Assembly: GCA_030704615.1 (NCBI GenBank)
Contig: CM060733.1
Span: 49,972,001-50,036,000, forward strand
Source of the DNA: Takakia lepidozioides
Lineage: Eukaryota; Streptophyta; Takakiopsida; Takakiales; Takakiaceae
DNA length: 64,000 nucleotides
Direction of reading: 5' to 3'
Part shown: one piece after another, positions 20,697-32,224 of the stretch
How the letters are laid out: every line of letters begins with the position of its first letter
Position numbering within the stretch: position 1 is the first letter of the stretch
Notes under the pieces: model-generated
What the model was told of the DNA's origin: nothing
Seen by the model: the letters and a program-made list of their open reading frames with translations, nothing else
Databases searched by the model: none
Position numbers and translations under genes: made by a program

Positions 20697-21408
20697 TGTC
20701 GCGCACCTCACTTCGGTAAACTCCTCTTCAAGTCATAGTCACTCGCTTTGATGCGCGCGCCTAACTCCCAAACTGGCCGTCAGGCCAACTCGGAGCTTCG
20801 GCTGCTCACCGGGACATAACGGTCCCCCTTTACTCCTCCACAAGACCCTCTCTCAATTTGGGCCTAGTGGAAATTCCCTTTGGATGTTGACAGTCCTGAA
20901 CAGCTCCCCACACCTTGGTCGCTTTCCGGCTCGCACGCTTACTCACTAGTTTTTGGTCACCAACGGGCTTGCACCGTTCTCGGGGTTACTACTCCCTATA
21001 TATACTTCTGTGATTGTCCGCGGGGGTTTCACAAACAACCCAGTCATTTTATGGCGAACCACCACGAAAATCCTCGATTCTCGGTGATAAGTCGCGGTGA
21101 GTCTTGGCCCACCCACCATGGCCCCATTGGACCGTGATGAGTCCCAAGACTCCCCACGACTCCCACCACAAGGTCTCCACCCCCATGGTGAGTCCTATGC
21201 CACCCCCACTAAGTCCCACTAAGCTACCACCACCCCCACCGCAACCCGGTGTGCGGGGCTCCACCTAGTGAGCGCCTCCGCCTCCTTAAGTGCCTTGGGC
21301 ACTCAAGGGTGCTTCAGCCCCCGTATTTATTGTTGCCACTGCCCCCACCACAGGGGCAACCCATCTTGTGTCCCGACCTCCCTGCCCTCAAGGCGAAGGG
21401 CCGCGACA
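20697..21408 (-). repeat. 5' LTR of gypsy element 1
   Basis: 712 bp, TG...CA termini, collinear with the left LTR except for a 15-bp gap and about 30 substitutions. Being on the right, it is the promoter-bearing LTR of this minus-strand element. Confidence 0.95.
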
Positions 21409-21562
21409 GCTGCATTCGCTCAAAGATCTCGCAAGCCTCCCCACCATTGAAACACGGCCTGCTAAGACCAAGAAAACATTTCGGGCAATCCAGGCAGGTC
21501 CCAACGTCATGCCACGACCAAGAAAACATTCCAGGCAGTCCGGGCAAGTCCCAAACAAATTG
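21409..21562 (-). repeat. Right flank of element 1: PPR-like remnant and 50-bp tandem pair
   Basis: After the GCTGC duplication, 21414-21460 repeats the left-flank P-motif-like segment. Then two 50-bp units start at 21466 and 21516 (GACCAAGAAAACATT shared), about 90 percent alike. The minus strand of each reads a short PPR-like MFSWS. Confidence 0.6.
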
Positions 21563-21639
21563 GTGACGAAACGTGGCGACGATGATGTGGCACTATGGCA
21601 CTCTACATCTGCTCTATGCTAAACTAAGTTGTCAAAATG

Positions 21640-22259
21640 AGTAAGCACAGAGATGGATGGCATTAGCAATCTTGTAATGGAAGGGGGGGTTGGTATTGCG
21701 TGAGCACAGAGTTAGGAGAAACGGCGTGAGCACAAAAAAAATCGCAGCGTGAGCAGAACCCACGGTTATGGGGCTAATATGTACATCAGCGGAAATACAA
21801 ATAATAGGCGGACATAGGGACTTTACTGCGCTAATAGGTGATACATCGAATCTGAATATAACTTGAACCTGAAGATCAGAATCCACATGCACCAGTCAGA
21901 TAGTTCGAACCTCTAGCCAAGTTCGCCGGCAAAAACCATTTTTTTTTCGCAGGCGAAACCCATTTTCTTGGTGGTTATTGGGGATGTTTTAAACACAATG
22001 TTACCAAATGCCACATTGTTTACGTGCCCTGATCTTTGAGTTCTGGCAGATATATTTGTGGGTCATTGTGCTCACGCGAGTTAAGCTTTGGACGATTAAT
22101 TTCATGAATTTTTTCGCGTGAGCACCGACAGTTTTCAGATAGTTTCGTAATTCTTACCGGTGTGAACGCATTTGGGTTTCGCAATAGTATATTCTTTAGA
22201 ATCTTCTGGAATATGCAGAATATTTCTTTGTGCTCGTCCGCTGACGTGAGCCTGCTCAC
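21640..22259. repeat. Cluster of GCGTGAGCAC motifs in both orientations
   Basis: The core TGAGCA(C) occurs near 21641, 21699, 21724, 21748, 22114 and 22245, and inverted near 22068 and 22230-22259. Four direct copies lie on the left and mixed or inverted copies on the right of an otherwise featureless 620 bp. Such an arrangement resembles subterminal repeats of a DNA transposon, but no terminal inverted repeat or transposase was found. Confidence 0.5.
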
Positions 22260-22518
22260 ATGCTACCCAATCTCAATGGAAGCGGTACCTGTGGTTGACA
22301 CCAATGTTGGTATGGTATCTTGAATTGGAAATACCATAAGGGTCCCGGTATGACGTGTTGAATTTTCTTAAGGCAGGTAGGTTTTCCAATAATGCAACCC
22401 CTGATTTTTCAAAGTATGAATCTGGTATGCATAGAGTGGTTTAAAAAAAAAATCAATCCGGATATGAGCAATGGTATCTGAATGTCAATAACCTAGAAAT
22501 ATGAACTCGGATATGGTA
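22260..22518. other. Spacer rich in GGTAT motifs
   Basis: No gene. Several GGTAT/ATACC words recur here and again at 27.9-28.1 kb, without a clear repeat unit. Confidence 0.4.
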
Positions 22519-23205
22519 TTAACCCTTAAATTCCCAAACCCTTTTTTTACTTTTTACCAATTTTGGGTACCCAGCTGCAGTAAATTGACCCTAGAAACCT
22601 ACCAAGAATCATCCAGAGATTCCAGCCTTATAGCAGTGGGCCCAGCTCAGATAAGCATGACATACCAAAAAATGAGCCAAGTCCACCGTGGAAATTGTGA
22701 GATTATAACGGTGGCCCAGACCTCAACTATGAGGTCCCAAAGAAAAAGTGAGAAAGAAATTGGTTTGACCAAATCAAAACCTAGCTTTATCCAATTTTGC
22801 TTGCCCAAGACCCACCATTTCCAAATCAATAGTGGAGTGGCTATGACCCCACTAAATTGCAGGTCCAATTGATTTTTTCACTTATGGTTGCTTTGCATGC
22901 AATTACATAGGGGTTGAAATATCAAAATTGACAAGAGAAAATGTGCCTCCAAATGAAGTATTTTTTTTTCTACAAAATTTTTAAAAGCCAATGGTGGATG
23001 TGTGTATGTAATGCTAACACACCACAAGGTGAAGTGCTTTTTCTAATATTGCTAATTTTCTGCAAAAAATGGCCTTTGGAGTGCAATCTATTTTGGGCTT
23101 GTTTACCTATCACGTCAGCAGTCAACAAGCCCTTTTCAGGCCCAAAACATAAATGAGAGATCTGAGATATTTTTTGTAGGTCGTAGCTTTTGTTTTTTTT
23201 TCAAT
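22519..23205. mobile_element. MITE copy 2, right end lost
   Basis: Collinear with 7726-8404 of the first copy. The left end still shows TTAACCCTTAA followed by the TIR with two changes. It stops inside the T-rich stretch at 23205, where an LTR begins; its remaining part was not found beyond the gypsy element. Confidence 0.8.
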
Positions 23206-23810
23206 TGTTGTGCGCATACATATCGCTACACAACTACATCGCTGTCCAAAACCACACAACACATGTGAAAACCACACACTAGTATACCACTAGTCCACCA
23301 CTAGTCCAACCACTAGGCTGCCCACTATGGCAGTCACTAGTCCACACAATGATAAAGAAGAAGAATACAAGCATAATCTCATGCATATATAACCGCATCA
23401 CTCAAATACAAGTCAAGCCAAGTGCACCCCACGCCATGGGGAATCCACACTACGGCGCCATAGCTAGGCGCGGTGAGGCTTAACTCAAGAAAGATGAGCC
23501 TCCCACGTTTGCCGTGAAGATAACCACTCCAGGGCTTAAATATGCATTGACCCCTGGATTGACACTTGGGCCAATCCCAAATGTCAATATGTAAAAGCTA
23601 GCTATTTCCTAGGTAGTGGTAAAATAACTTGACAGCTGTCGTGCATACATATCGCTACACAACTACATCACTGTCCAAAACCACACAACACATGTGCACA
23701 CCACACACTAGTATACCACTAGTCCACCACTAGTCCAACCACTAGGCTACAACTAGTCAGTCACTAGGCTGCCACTATGTTGCCCACTATGGCAGTCACT
23801 AGTCCACACA
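23206..23810 (-). repeat. 3' LTR of gypsy element 2
   Basis: 605 bp with TG...CA ends on either strand. The next bases to the right read, on the minus strand, a purine tract GGGGGGTGAT, as expected of a polypurine tract beside a 3' LTR. Inside the LTR, a segment of about 130-170 bp at 23209-23340 is repeated at 23640-23810, each with clustered ACTAGT words. No 5' LTR was found. Confidence 0.75.
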
Positions 23811-24160
23811 ATCACCCCCCTAACTGGTGCTTAGGTCACTCTAAGTCCAGGTAGCCATAAGATATGATAGTGACCATAGCCTCACTAAGTCCTCCACCAC
23901 TGTCCCTACTACACTCAAACTCGATAGATCAAGAGGCCAGGTGCAAGAGTTGCCCCATCGTTAGTCGTCGTCTTGCAACCTGTGAACTTGAGCCTGGGAT
24001 CTCGTGTATTGACTCCTATGAGCTTGGCCTCCCATGTCTTGTTAGCTGCCTCTAGTCATGTCCATTGCCACTATCCCAAGCAATGTGGGCATAACCAATC
24101 TCCATCAGGAACCCTCTCAAGAGGTGGTGTCAAGCATCCCATATGCCAACCTCTTGAGCA
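23811..24160. other. Non-coding part of gypsy element 2
   Basis: Lies between integrase and LTR; no domain recognised. Confidence 0.5.
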
Positions 24161-26870
24161 TCAATCACACAACAGCATGGTGGCTACCCCTTTGGCAGAC
24201 CCACAGAGCATGCACCTCAAACCTGCAGGTACCACTGCCAAGTTTGGGTCAACTCTGCTATCGACATTGGGAAGGTGACATGACGCATAATTACGCACAT
24301 GGTCTTTCCAAGTCATGCCATCCCGATCCTCCAAGATCAGGACTCCTGAGGGCAACACCTCTCGAACCCTCAGAATAACACGCCTTGCAGTGACATCCAG
24401 GGTCGTAGGAGCAGTCTGCTGCAAATAAACATAGACACCAGAACCTCCAACCCCATGACAATATCCTCCACCACGTATAGTGACATACCTCAACGTATCA
24501 CGGTGTTGTGCAATGGCAAGGTTCTCAAAAGCCATGGGCATGACTTTCTTGAACAACTTTGCACGCTGATTACATGCACGTACCTACACGTCCGGATCGT
24601 CAAGGTTAAGGACTTGAGCAGTGTCCCTACGAATGGCTGCAGGCACATTCGGCTCTCGGCCAAATAGAAGGAAATATGGTGAGAAGGAGGCAAGTGATGC
24701 TTGTTTGCTGAACCTATAGCCCATGGCTAACCAAGGCACCTGAAGATCCCAATCTCCGAGGTGTCCCTTCTGCAAACCATACTTGCGCAAACCCCTCTTC
24801 ACCGTCTGAACAACTCTCTCTGCCAAGCCATCGGCCTCAGGATGATCCCGAGAAGTGGTGCGGTAGTCTATCAAGGCTTTATCACACAAAGCCTGAAACT
24901 CCCCCAAGAACTCTCTCCCTTGGTCCGTGAGTACCTCAGCTGGAGCACCGAATTGACTAAGCACACGATCCTGGCGGCGGACGCATAGTCAGTGGCAACA
25001 GTCCTATGAAGTCAAGACTCCACTTGTAGCCCAATCCCATGATCGGAAGATGATGCAACTGGGGTGTAGGGGCGTTAAATGAAGCACGCACTTTGTCACA
25101 CACCATGCACCTAGCCACAAACTGTTGCACCTCTGTATGCATACCACGCCACCAATACTGCCCCTGCAGTAAACTGTGAGTGCGTCGCACTCCAAAATGC
25201 CCCAACTCCTTATGGGCATTCCGCACTAACCATGCACGCTGTGTGGGGTGAGGCACAATCCTCACCCGACCATCTTCCCATACTCGGAGCAGGTGTATCC
25301 CCTCCCACTTGAACCTCTTGGCTCGTTGCAGGATCCGATCCCTCTCCTTGGCAGTCACAGTGGCTGCCGTGTCTCCAGTATGGAGGTAGTCCAACACAGC
25401 CGAATCCTCATGTACATCTCTGGTACCACCTGGCTCATCACTAGCCTTAGGGTCCTCAGACACTCCGTTTACAGTCATCCCTGTTGTAGGTCAAACCCGA
25501 CCTCTCGATGCCAAGATACACAAAAAGGCAGATGCATGTCATCCCGGCACCATCTCCTCGTCCGTCTCACCATGCCACCGAGCTCCAGTGTCATCCTGCT
25601 GGCTTGTGCATGGATTGCGACTTAATCCATCCGCATCCCGATTGACCAAACCCGGTCGATGCACAACCTGAAAGTCATACTCCTAGATTATGAGTGCCCA
25701 CCGTGCAAGCTTCCCCGTAAGCTTGTCTGACTCCATCAACCACTTGAGTGGCTGGTGATCCATGACAAGGGTGAAGAGATTGTCGTATAGATAGCACCTG
25801 AAGTGTGCCACGGCCCACACTGCAGCTAAGGACTCTCCCTCATTTGAGCTATACTTAGCCTCTGCAGCATTGTTCGAGCGGCTAGCATAAGCCACTACGA
25901 ACTCTCTTCCCTCATCATCCACATGTATGAGCACCGCTCCAAGCCCCAGCATGCTCCAATCCGTATGCAGCTGAAAGGGACGCCCCCTGATAGGTCGTCC
26001 CAAGATAGCTGTCGAGGTCAACCTCGCCTTGAGCTCTTGAAAAGCTCGTTCCTGCTCATCTTCCCACTGCCACTCCTGGTCCACCTTGGTCAGCTTGGTT
26101 AGAGCCTTTGCAATGGCACTAAATCCCTTGACAAACCGTCTATAATAGTTTGTCAACCCCATGAAAGCTCAAACTCGGCTCACACCCGTGGGGCGTGGAA
26201 TTTGTGCAATGGCCTCTATCTTAGTCTGTTGTACCCCCAATCCTCCAGGATATATCATGTGACCCAGATACTCAATCCGGTTGTGGAAAAACTTGCACTT
26301 CCCCGGATGCAACTTCAATCCATGCGCTCTCAAGCGCTCCAATACCACCTGAAGGTGTCTCTCGTGCTCCTCCACCGTAGCACTAAAGATGATGATGTCA
26401 TCTATGTAGCACCGAGCAAAGTCCACCCCTGCTAGAATCCTATCCATGACTCTCTGAAACTCTGCAGGAGCGTTCTGAAGCCCAAATGGTAAGAACCGCC
26501 ATTGATATAGGCAATCCTTGTCGTGCTCATTGATCCCCCAGAATGTCGTCTTTTACTTATCCGCCTCCTTGATTGGCAACTGGTGATATCCGGATCGTAA
26601 ATCCAAAGTGCTAAAAACCTTAGCATGCCCGATGGCATCAAAGATCTCCTCTGGTGTTGGCATGGCATACTTATCGGACTTGGTCTGACAATTTACAGGC
26701 CGGTAATCACCGCATATACGTCTCTCCGTCCAATTGCCATAGACATCCTTCGTGGCTGGCATCACTGTGGCTGAAGCATACTCTCCACCAGAGAGCTCCA
26801 TCAAACCTGCCTCCCAGAGATCTTGAGTCCTCATCTGAATCAAAGACCTCTCCATGTCACTGTATCACTG
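24161..26870 (-). pseudogene. Gypsy element 2 pol, 5'-truncated and broken
   Basis: Minus-strand reverse transcriptase begins at about 26855 ([18 protein letters not shown]), with catalytic YIDD near 26397, then the connection and RNase H (LHTDWS, DHQPLKWLM near 25755). Integrase shows HKELGHFG...CMVCDK at 25200-25090 and a DDE core (DQGREFLG at about 24920, EADGLAERVVQT at 24830). Stops at about 26550 and 26168 and several frameshifts break it. gag and protease are missing upstream. Its protein differs strongly from element 1 and has no chromodomain, so it is another gypsy lineage. Confidence 0.9.
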
Positions 26871-28373
26871 TATCTCCGAAAGATTGGCGTGATTATTTTG
26901 CACCTAAAAACATGTTGATTTGCTCTAGTCGATAACATCTTATGTTTTGGGTTTTTGAGGTATCGTTTTTTACTAAAAAGACATTCAAACCTATGATCTA
27001 GAGGTGCCAGGTGGTATATGGACAAGTGGTTGTAAACTCTAGATTTTGACGTCTAAATGTTTTCTCAAATTAAAGATTAAAATATCTAGTAAAGAATGTT
27101 TTTAATATTCAAGGATGGACTCTTTATCAAAAATGTTATGTATACTACTATCTATTTTTTTTTAAATAAATTGAAAGCAATAGACTCAAAATCCTTGGCA
27201 AGAGATGCATACCGGACTCTCCACGTCGCTAGGTCTTCCGCAGCTTGAATCTTGTTCTTGCTTTCGGTAGGCTGCAACACCTCTGAGGTCATGCAAGTGT
27301 TATGTTGTTGTTCATTTACGAGCGTTGTATTACCTGCTTCATCCCCAATGCAAGCCTCAAAATCACTGAAAGACATGCCCTGATCCATCCCAACAGAAAT
27401 TACAGTATCCCAAAAAGTACGGCCACTTAAGGGAAACCCCTGCAAAGCTTAGGGAGACCACTACTAAAGTTTCAATTCACTATCCAGTGAAGATATGGGC
27501 TGCTAGTATGAGGACTGTGAGAGTAAACCATTTAAGCATTGACACCAGCCACCAAACTAACAAAAGAGCCAATACACATTAACAAGGCATTTTGGAGTTC
27601 CGATCTGTAGTTCCAAAGCAAGAGCAAGTGGGCTGTAACACAATCATAATCGTTGGCAGAAGAATGATCCAGGTTAGAAGAAGCCGGCCCCATAAGAAGA
27701 AAATCACCTACCGAGATTGCATACACATAGCACGTACGTCCCTAAGAGCCTTCATGAAGGCAGATTGTTTGCTGCAAGGCCAAAGACTAGAATATTGCTG
27801 CAATCCGCAGCCGTAGCTCATTGAAGGAGCCGCACCCTACTGCAGCATAGGCGCAAAAATCTAATGCCATCGCCATATAGATACCCAGCTCTGTCCACCA
27901 TAAAGTTGCCGCAATACTGGTATCGTGACCACATATACCCAGACTTGGTATGGTATGTGTGGGGGGAATCCTAAAGACATACTCCCCTAGTATGTGTATC
28001 ACATGGGTACACCAGTTCTTTCGTACCCGACTGGTATGTTCTTCAATATATACATTCATACCTGTATTCCATACCTAGGTTCAACCAGGTATACCAGTCC
28101 AACACTGGTTGACACGACACTTGGCGTGGTGCTGGTGCCAACCGTGGCTGCTCTGGAGCGATGGTGGAAAGCAGCAAAGCCAAGGAGCATTGAAGGCAGA
28201 GTAGACGGCAGCTACGCATTGGGCCATGTCACCCTTGCTATGCATGCAGGCCATGAGGTGCAGCCATGTGCTGGTGTCCCTCACTCGTTATAAAGAGGGT
28301 GCTGGTCGATTTGAGTTGTGGGCGTCTGAATTGTGGGCATGCTAACTTACGACGACAGCTTCACATTGCCCCC
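26871..28373. other. Intergenic; possible exon remnants on the minus strand
   Basis: Mostly AT-rich. Minus-strand pieces look exon-like: 27764 to about 27700 (AFMKALRDVRAMCMQSR) is framed by a CAG acceptor and a GTAGGT donor, can be joined in phase to a piece near 27632 (PLALALELQIGTPKC), and 27445-27180 is a 90-residue frame ending ATWRVRYASLAKDFES. I do not recognise the protein. They may be the end of a decayed gene. Confidence 0.3.
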
Positions 28374-30774
28374 ATGTTTTCTCGTCCCATTTCTTCCTTA
28401 GCTTACAGTACTCTCTCGGGGAAAGCAATATTCACGAGTGTACCCGCCCGTCTTGTAGTGTTCAAATTGAACACAATTGCCAGAGTAGCATCACTGCAAG
28501 CTAGAGCGATGGCTAGCAAGATTGAACATGATTTGGAAGCGTTTGGAAAGGCCAAGTCAGGCTCCGGTAGCCCAAGCAAGGAGCGCGGGGACTGTATGTC
28601 ACATGAATCCTCTCATACTTACTACTCATAGCTTGCGTGTTGGACTTGTTGTTTTCGAAACAGTTCGATTGTGCATATGTACGATCTGACAGTAACTTGG
28701 CTACAAAGATTGGGGAGATGCATGTACTTAGCGGCTGTGAATGTGTGTTTCGGCAATCTCATGAGTATATAATATCAAGGTCCTTCGGAAAATTGAGATG
28801 CATGTACTTAGCGGCTGGATACTTGAGCTTTGTCGACCCGATTGATGTCACCCGTATTGTTCGTTTGGACCGTTGGTACGAGGACCGCTGTGCATTGTAC
28901 TGAGGTTTTTTTTAATTGAAACAAGGACTCTCTCGCGCTGATTGCAGGTCCATTTTCCCAGCGAATATACATCGAACTGGAAGGTAATGAAAAGGTCGGG
29001 CCGTACGGATATTTGTTAGACTAGAGAGCTGTAAGAGCTCATTACATAAGTCTGCAGCCAACATTGGGTTCACAGATATACTGTTTCGCTAGGTTGATGT
29101 TATTACGAGGTCTACATGGGCAGGCTGGTGGAAACAATGCATATGTACATATATGCTGCTTTTTAGATGCAGGCTCCCCTAGAATCGATTTGCGTGAGAG
29201 CCAATTTGCACCCTAATGTAGTTCCAACTGGTATTCAATTTCTCCAAAAGGTTATGGGATGAGGGGGGTGGAACTTTAGTCTTTTCGAAGTTAGTTACAT
29301 GCTCGTGTCCAGTCCTCAATGGAAGTTTGTACGCTCTGTTACCTGCAGAGAAAAAGTTGCCCTATGAAGCAACCTACATCGAGGAGGGACCCAACAAGCC
29401 TGACTGGTATGTGCTTGTAAATGAATTTGATATCTAGCCTTGTGATCTCAGATTAGAAGATGAGTATTGAAAGTTTGGTTTGAGCAATGGGAGATATGTT
29501 CTGATTATCAGCTTTCTCCATGGACTCGGATCTGTACCTGACATTGAGTGGGTGATCGGCACGCTCGAAGGTTTATGGCGAAGAACCCATCAGGCCTGAT
29601 ACCAGTTCTGCGTGATGGTGACATTTGGATTCAAGACTCCGATAAGATTGCTGACTACCTTGAGAAGAATTTCCCAGATACTTCCCTCAAGACGCCTTCT
29701 GAATACAAAGAACTGTAATTTGCTTGACCACCGTGGATACTAGTTGCCATTTCATAGTCGGTGCAAAAGTCTTTGGGGAGTAATATGCTTCCAGGTTCTT
29801 AGATGAAGGACTTCTGTAGACTTTACTTAAAAATGAGGTTCAACAGCATAGTAGATCAGGACTGCGAAATCTCAAGTAAAAGACAATGCTCTAACATGTT
29901 CATTATCCATGCACGATGTTTGTAGTGGAGGGGGTATATTCCAGGCTTTCACAAGTTGGCTGAAAAGCAAGGATGCGGATGATAATTCCAAGGAGGAGGT
30001 GTTGAAGGAGTTGTCTGCACTCGACCACCATCTCAGCCAGCATGTACGTAACCCCTTGCAACTTCCGCTACACCCCACCCCCCCCCCCCCCCCCACCACC
30101 TTTACGGGAATTTCTCTAGAGCCCTATGTCTCGGGGTACTATTAGTTTTGCCGAGATAGAAATTGAACTGCTCAAAATTTCAACGTTTTATATCCTCTGG
30201 CCGACTACCAGATGTCCAACCTCCTTCTACGTCCTTGGCCTCCCTCATTCACACCGCTCCTACTCTATGTACGCAAGATAATGGAACTGCATCTCTGCAC
30301 AGGGTCCTTTCATTGCTGGAGAGCAACCAACCGACTCGGATTTTGCACTGATTCCAAAGTTACATCACATGCGCGTCGAGTTAGATCATTACTACGGATT
30401 CAAAATTCCTAAGGAGTATTCTCACGTCAACAAGTACATTGAGGTAATTTGAACTCTCTCACCTCAACTTCTTCACGTCCTTCTAATTCTAAATTTCGCA
30501 GCTATCGAAATTGTGACAGATCAGAACTACCAAGCCTTGTGTAAAATTCCTTTAAACAAAGTGGGAAAATGAGAGCTGTCACTGTGCTTTAATCCCTGAT
30601 GGCAGAAACGTCATTACATGCTTAACAAAATCTGTGCAGCTGCTGGAGTCTCGCCCAAGTTTCCAGAAGACAAACTCACCGGACGACATGATCATAGAAG
30701 GCTGGCGGAAAAAATTCGACTTGCCTGCAAAGTCCATGGGCGCTCGGATTGAACAGATTGTGAGAAACTTGTGA
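28374..30774 (+). CDS. DHAR: Dehydroascorbate reductase, probably plastid-targeted
   Basis: Seven exons, all with GT-AG borders and consistent phase: 28374-28593, 28948-28983, 29349-29406, 29571-29714, 29926-30043, 30303-30443, 30640-30774; 852 nt, 283 residues. The enzyme reduces dehydroascorbate with glutathione in the ascorbate-glutathione cycle. The GST-like thioredoxin domain carries the active-site motif DCPFSQR; the Cys codon is split by intron 1 (T|GT). Then come LEEKKLPYE, GLIPVLRDGD, QDSDKIADYLE and the helical domain (SWLKSKD, GPFIAGE, PKLHHM), as in plant DHARs of about 213 residues. The extra about 70 N-terminal residues are rich in Ser, Arg and hydroxylated residues and poor in acids, fitting a chloroplast transit peptide like that of DHAR3. 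The frame is open upstream to ATG 28266, so an earlier start is possible. Confidence 0.95.
28717..28819. repeat. Short direct repeat in DHAR intron 1
   Basis: GAGATGCATGTACTTAGCGG occurs near 28717 and again near 28795, separated by about 80 bp, within intron 1. Confidence 0.7.
30075..30094. repeat. Poly-C run in DHAR intron 5
   Basis: A run of about 17-18 C, interrupted once, 30 bp after the exon 5 donor. Length is likely to vary or to be misassembled. Confidence 0.85.
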
Positions 30775-31874
30775 TAATGTGGTGTGCATGAGCGTTCATC
30801 TACTGAGAGTCAGATAGAAAACAATACAATGTTGGAGTGCTCAGTGTACGTTGCCGATTGATGTATACCACTATTTAATATGATACACTTCGAGTTATGA
30901 TGAGTTCTGTGCAGTCAATACTCAATACTCCTTCCTTAAATTGTATAATAACATTCTACATTTGCGTTGTTAACATGGTATAACTCTCATAGTCTCCAGG
31001 GCAAAGCCATAGTTCAGGTACTTTGGTAAATACAAGAGTTTTAATGATAGATGAGACAATTGTGCAAAGCTTTTCTTGGGTCGTAGCAGATTTGAAAGGT
31101 CTAGAAACAAAATCTGTAACACCATTCTTCCCCAACCTACACCATGACAGACAAGTAAAAATGTGCAAGTGAGACGCTCACTTATCAGAAACTACTTATA
31201 CACTGAATCTGCCAGAGAGTCTCGTGAAAATGGGCGTATATTCTTGCTAATATTCACATAGCAATGTCTCTGCACGCGTCTGAAAACATTCTTTGTTTCG
31301 TTGAAAAATGCCAGCTCTCAGTGGGTTTTTCCCTGCAACCTCCAGGGAAACATTCTTCAAATCTACAAACCAACCTGCTGAAAGGCAGTCATTGCCAACT
31401 CACCTTCTCCAAGTGTCTGCTCTTACACAAATATGAATCAACTCTTGATGCATGCTTACTTCAAAAAGTTCTGTGAGCCTTACTCCTCTCTCCCCTTGAC
31501 ATCCATAGCACCTAAACTCCAAGCAAACAAATATTGTCAAAATTGATAGGCTTCCTCCTACTCTGTAAACTTATACAATCTCATCCGGAAATACCTCTTT
31601 TTACAGTAATCAACCACTACCACTAAGACTCCCTTCCATGAAAATTCTCAAGAAACTGGCAAAATAATCCATGGCAATACTGGGCAATACCCCCTCTAGT
31701 TAAATTTGAAGCTAACACATTGCGGATATTTCCTCCTCATTTGAAATCCAAAAAAAGTTCCAAGGTACACAATCGCACATGCTGACTGGCTGGTCGTATT
31801 GCACTTACGTAAAGAACCTCATCACTTGTTTTCCTTTGTAGTTTGAGTACGCTTATCTGGACATATTTAGGGTA

Positions 31875-31922
31875 AGTACGTTATACTTTGGGGAGTACGC
31901 TATACCCAAAGTGTAATGTACT
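31875..31922. repeat. Short inverted repeat
   Basis: Arms 31875-31892 and 31905-31922 are 18 bp with about two mismatches (AGTACGTTATACTTTGGG against its complement) around a 12-nt loop, forming a compact hairpin. Confidence 0.75.
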
Positions 31923-32074
31923 CCCTACATCCATAAGCCCGCCCTCCGGTCCCTCGCAGCTCACCCCGTGTATATACTATACAGGGTTAAGAATATGGGC
32001 GATCGATATGGGATAAATCGCGCCCAATCAGATTGCGCTAGATACAACGCAGGACCTATTCGCATCTTTAAGCA

Positions 32075-32181
32075 GGTAAAGCCTCGCCCCTCGGCCACTA
32101 TGTGGTCCTCGGCCCTAAGTCTGGGGCTGCGCCCTCGACCTGGCCTCGAACCACGTAATGGCCTCATGGCGAGGTTTTACC
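32075..32181. repeat. Inverted repeat with 40-bp arms
   Basis: Arms 32075-32114 and 32142-32181 pair with a few mismatches (GGTAAAGCCTCGCC against GGTAAAACCTCGCC on the other strand) around a 27-bp loop. The size resembles a small foldback element or a hairpin RNA precursor. Confidence 0.7.
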
Positions 32182-32224
32182 CTTCACAAATGCAACATCA
32201 CCATTTAATAGATGATACTAGGGT

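Larger units (their letters stand above)
14479..21408 (-). mobile_element. Full-length Ty3/gypsy retrotransposon (chromovirus), inactive
   Basis: A 6,930-bp element with LTRs at both ends, a 5-bp target duplication GCTGC (14474-14478 and 21409-21413), a primer-binding site, and gag-pol read on the minus strand in the order gag, zinc knuckle, protease, reverse transcriptase, RNase H, integrase, chromodomain. This order and the C-terminal chromodomain place it in the chromovirus branch. Several frameshifts and nonsense codons make it non-autonomous. The LTRs differ at about 30 sites by eye, mostly C/T and G/A transitions as expected of methylated DNA, so the insertion is not recent. Confidence 0.97.
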
